Position numbers and translations under genes: made by a program. Shown here one piece after another: positions 12,068 through 13,626 of a stretch of DNA of 13,626 nt. The stretch covers positions 1 to 13,626 of the forward strand of contig JAUJNC010000166.1 of assembly GCA_030446525.1 (NCBI GenBank). The letters run 5' to 3'. Below the pieces are notes generated by a model. It was not told where the DNA came from. It saw only the letters and a program-made list of their open reading frames with translations, and made no database searches. The DNA is from Armatimonadaceae bacterium (GTDB taxonomy: Bacteria > Armatimonadota > Armatimonadia > Armatimonadales > Armatimonadaceae). Within the stretch, counting starts at the first letter, position 1. Each line of letters begins with the position of its first letter.

Positions 12068-12396
12068 CGTGTTGCTCCAGGTAGAACTGTTCATAAAAGC
12101 ACCGCCGTCGGGACAGTCGACAGATGGGATTGCTTCCGCGTCCGCTGCGGCGTACGCTTAGCCGCGCAGCCACTCCACGGGCGTTTTATTATAGGCCAGG
12201 ATGGATCTTAGAGTCCAGTTCTGGAGAGCCCGTCAGACGCCCTCCCGTTGAACCAATACCCCAGGAAACGGGCTTTTCGAACATCCCGTTCCGGAGAAGA
12301 CCGATGCGGGTCTCCGGCAGCGCGGAGCGCGGGGCCATCCTGCCCCGCCCCGCGTCGAAATCCTTCCTACTTCCCTTTGGCGGGTGTGGTTCACGA
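12068..12396. other. spacer between the minus-strand kinase and the transposase remnant
   Basis: About 330 nt without a gene I can support. It holds a candidate minus-strand -10 element at 12188-12193 and two short inverted repeats without T-runs (CCCGTT/AACGGG near 12244-12274 and GCGGGGC/GCCCCGC near 12330-12350). Open frames crossing it have no recognisable domain. Confidence 0.5.
12188..12193 (-). promoter_or_regulatory. candidate -10 element for the minus-strand kinase gene
   Basis: The minus strand reads TATAAT here, about 120 nt upstream of the kinase start at 12067, in otherwise G+C-rich DNA. The position of the -35 element, about 17 bp further upstream (near 12211-12216), reads GGACTC, a poor match. 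The assignment rests on the -10 alone. Confidence 0.35.
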
Positions 12397-12675
12397 TTAT
12401 GATAGACTGATAGAGTGCTGGGCCACATCAGCAAAGTCGGTGTGCCCACTGCTGCACCAAGCCGAGCGCAGATGCAGCATCACCTCGGCGCCTTGCTCGC
12501 TCCAGCGCATCCCCACTCCACTCATCCGGCCCCGCACCACTGACTTGCATGCCGCTTCCGTCACCCCGCTGCCGATGTGCCAGCCCCGATCCCGGAAACG
12601 GCCATAGAGCACCCGAGGCGCATGCGTGCAAAGGTAAGTCACGACCCGCCGGCGCAGTTCCCTCTGTTCGTGCGT
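12397..12675 (-). pseudogene. transposase C-terminal remnant, ISKra4-like
   Basis: Read on the minus strand, the frame opens just after an in-frame TAG near 12673 and ends at a TAA at 12397-12399. The product contains YGRFRDRGWHIGSGVTEAA, then CKSVVRGRM and GMRWSEQGAEVMLHLRSAW. A glycine-serine-glycine followed by Glu-Ala-x-Cys-Lys and a Gly-Met-x-Trp block is, from memory, typical of the C-terminal end of ISKra4-family transposases, which place a catalytic Glu in the SGxxE motif. The rest of the protein and both element ends are missing, and the space upstream is taken by the start of the rhamnosidase gene. It is a dead fragment. The family call is tentative; the transposase nature is fairly secure. 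Confidence 0.65.
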
Positions 12676-12763
12676 GGCCGGCTCCTAGCCTTCTACCGCA
12701 GGGAGGCTTTGCACTTGTGTACGTCGAAACCGAGTGCATCAAGAAGAAGAGAGAATAAGCGCA

Positions 12764-13626
12764 ATGAAAGCCATTTCCCTCGCCCCCTGGGTCGCTGCGT
12801 CGTCCGTCTTGGCTGCCACGCCCGGCGGAGCCATGGCTGCTACCGTTGTCAGCCGCCTGCGCTGCGAGTATCTCGACAATCCCCTCGGCATCGATACGCC
12901 TCGCCCGCGTCTGAGCTGGATCCTGGAATCCGACCGGCGCGCGCTGAAGCAGGCCGCCTATCAGGTGCTCGTCGCCAGCAGCGACGACAAGCTGCGCGCG
13001 GGCCAGGGTGACCTCTGGGACAGCGGCAAAGTGGCGTCGGACGAAACGGTGCAGATCCCGTATGAAGGTCAGGCCCTCGGCTCGCGACAGCAGTGCTTCT
13101 GGAAAGTGCGCGTGTGGGATAACGAGGGCAAGAGCGCTGAAAGCGAGACCGCTCGCTGGGAGATGGGGCTGCTTCAGCCGGGTGACTGGCGGGCGAAATG
13201 GATCGGCCGCACCACGGACATCCGTGTCAGCGCCGCCCCGCTGCTGCGCCGCGCGTTCCCCCTCGAAAGCGAGATCAAGCGGGCGCGCGCCTATATCTGC
13301 GGGCTCGGGTATTATGAGCTGTACCTCAACGGAAAGCGCGTCGGGGACCACCTCCTCGACCCCGGCTACACGCGTTATGACCGGCGGGCGCTGTATGTCA
13401 CGTATGACGTGACCGATCTGCTCAGGCGCGGTCAGAACGCCGTGGGCGTGATGCTCGGCAACGGCTGGCTCAACGTGCAGAACAAAGCGGCCTGGGACTT
13501 CGACCAGGCGCCGTGGCGATCCGCGCCGAAGCTGCTGTGCCAGATCGAAGCCGAGCTTTCCGACGGCCGCCGCGTCACGCTCGCCACCGATGAAACGTGG
13601 AGATGCGCCGACGGCCCCATCGTCTA
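12764..13626 (+). CDS. alpha-L-rhamnosidase (GH78), N-terminal part, runs off window
   Basis: ATG 12764 follows the purine-rich AGAAGAAGAGAG (about 10 nt upstream). The frame stays open for 287 codons to the end of the window. Residues 1 to about 26 look like a Sec signal peptide: one Lys, a hydrophobic Ala-rich core and AMA before the likely cleavage point. A Fn3-like segment follows with PRPRLSWIL and YQVLVASS, then FWKVRVWD and DWRAKWIG. The bacterial rhamnosidase N-terminal domain follows, with AYICGLGYYELYLNGKRVG, LDPGYTRYD, and YDVTDLLRRGQNAVGVMLGN. Family members hydrolyse terminal alpha-L-rhamnose from plant polysaccharides or glycosides. The catalytic (alpha/alpha)6 barrel lies beyond the window. 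The expected full length is about 900 residues. I see no clear promoter in the 88 nt between the transposase fragment and the start. Confidence 0.93.
   Translation, partial: MKAISLAPWVAASSVLAATPGGAMAATVVSRLRCEYLDNPLGIDTPRPRLSWILESDRRALKQAAYQVLVASSDDKLRAGQGDLWDSGKVASDETVQIPYEGQALGSRQQCFWKVRVWDNEGKSAESETARWEMGLLQPGDWRAKWIGRTTDIRVSAAPLLRRAFPLESEIKRARAYICGLGYYELYLNGKRVGDHLLDPGYTRYDRRALYVTYDVTDLLRRGQNAVGVMLGNGWLNVQNKAAWDFDQAPWRSAPKLLCQIEAELSDGRRVTLATDETWRCADGPIV

Noticed and set aside
11066..12211. 381-codon plus-strand open frame opposite the minus-strand kinase
   Set aside because: It is the antisense of an intact receiver-kinase with all catalytic motifs; no recognisable domain of its own.
12244..12350. 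Two inverted repeats (CCCGTT/AACGGG and GCGGGGC/GCCCCGC) as terminators
   Set aside because: The stems are short (6-7 bp). The first has only a four-T tract on the plus strand with no plus-strand gene ending nearby, and the second has no T-run.
12189..12449. 86-codon minus-strand open frame between the kinase and the transposase remnant
   Set aside because: No domain or homology I recognise, overlaps the transposase C-terminus in another frame, and lacks a clear ribosome site.
12428..13351. 307-codon minus-strand open frame across the rhamnosidase start
   Set aside because: It is antisense to conserved GH78 N-terminal motifs and out of frame with the transposase fragment it overlaps.

Overview
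The window is G+C-rich bacterial DNA with short intergenic gaps, Shine-Dalgarno sites, overlapping genes and rho-independent termination. Large multidomain histidine kinases, a zwf gene, a secreted family-78 rhamnosidase and an ISKra4-like transposase remnant suggest a free-living, polysaccharide-using environmental bacterium. Planctomycetota/Verrucomicrobiota-like or Acidobacteria-like lineages are possible, but nothing here fixes the phylum.

Layout. 1-813 is the 3' end of an unrecognised protein gene, closed by a strong terminator (885-920). From about 1008 to 10824 runs a plus-strand signalling block: (A) a membrane hybrid histidine kinase with two PAS domains, HisKA/HATPase, two receivers and an HPt domain (1008 to about 4758); (B) a receiver-histidine kinase fusion (about 4759-6054); (C) a second, different receiver-histidine kinase (6070-7223); (D) a receiver-PP2C phosphatase-HATPase protein of HsbR/RsbU-RsbW type (7233-8872); (E) a STAS anti-anti-sigma factor (8856-9194); and (F) glucose-6-phosphate dehydrogenase, zwf (9178-10824). 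Gene G (12067-10895, minus strand) is an intact paralogue of C that converges on zwf. Right of it come a spacer, a transposase C-terminal remnant (12397-12675, minus) and the 5' part of a secreted alpha-L-rhamnosidase gene (12764 to the window end).

How the genes may work together (inference). The HPt-terminated hybrid kinase and the two receiver-kinases could feed phosphate to the receiver of D. D carries both a PP2C phosphatase and an RsbW-like kinase domain, and its natural substrate is the STAS protein E. This resembles the HptB-HsbR-HsbA partner switch of Pseudomonas. The last gene, zwf, overlaps the STAS gene by 17 nt, so the first enzyme of the oxidative pentose phosphate pathway appears to be made together with a partner-switch module.

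Caveat. As given, the sequence of A (after about 2780), B (before about 5218), C (after about 6402) and the receiver of D contains dozens of small indels. Conserved motifs remain readable by switching frame, and flanking genes are clean. I read this mainly as local sequence or assembly error, with pseudogenisation as the alternative.
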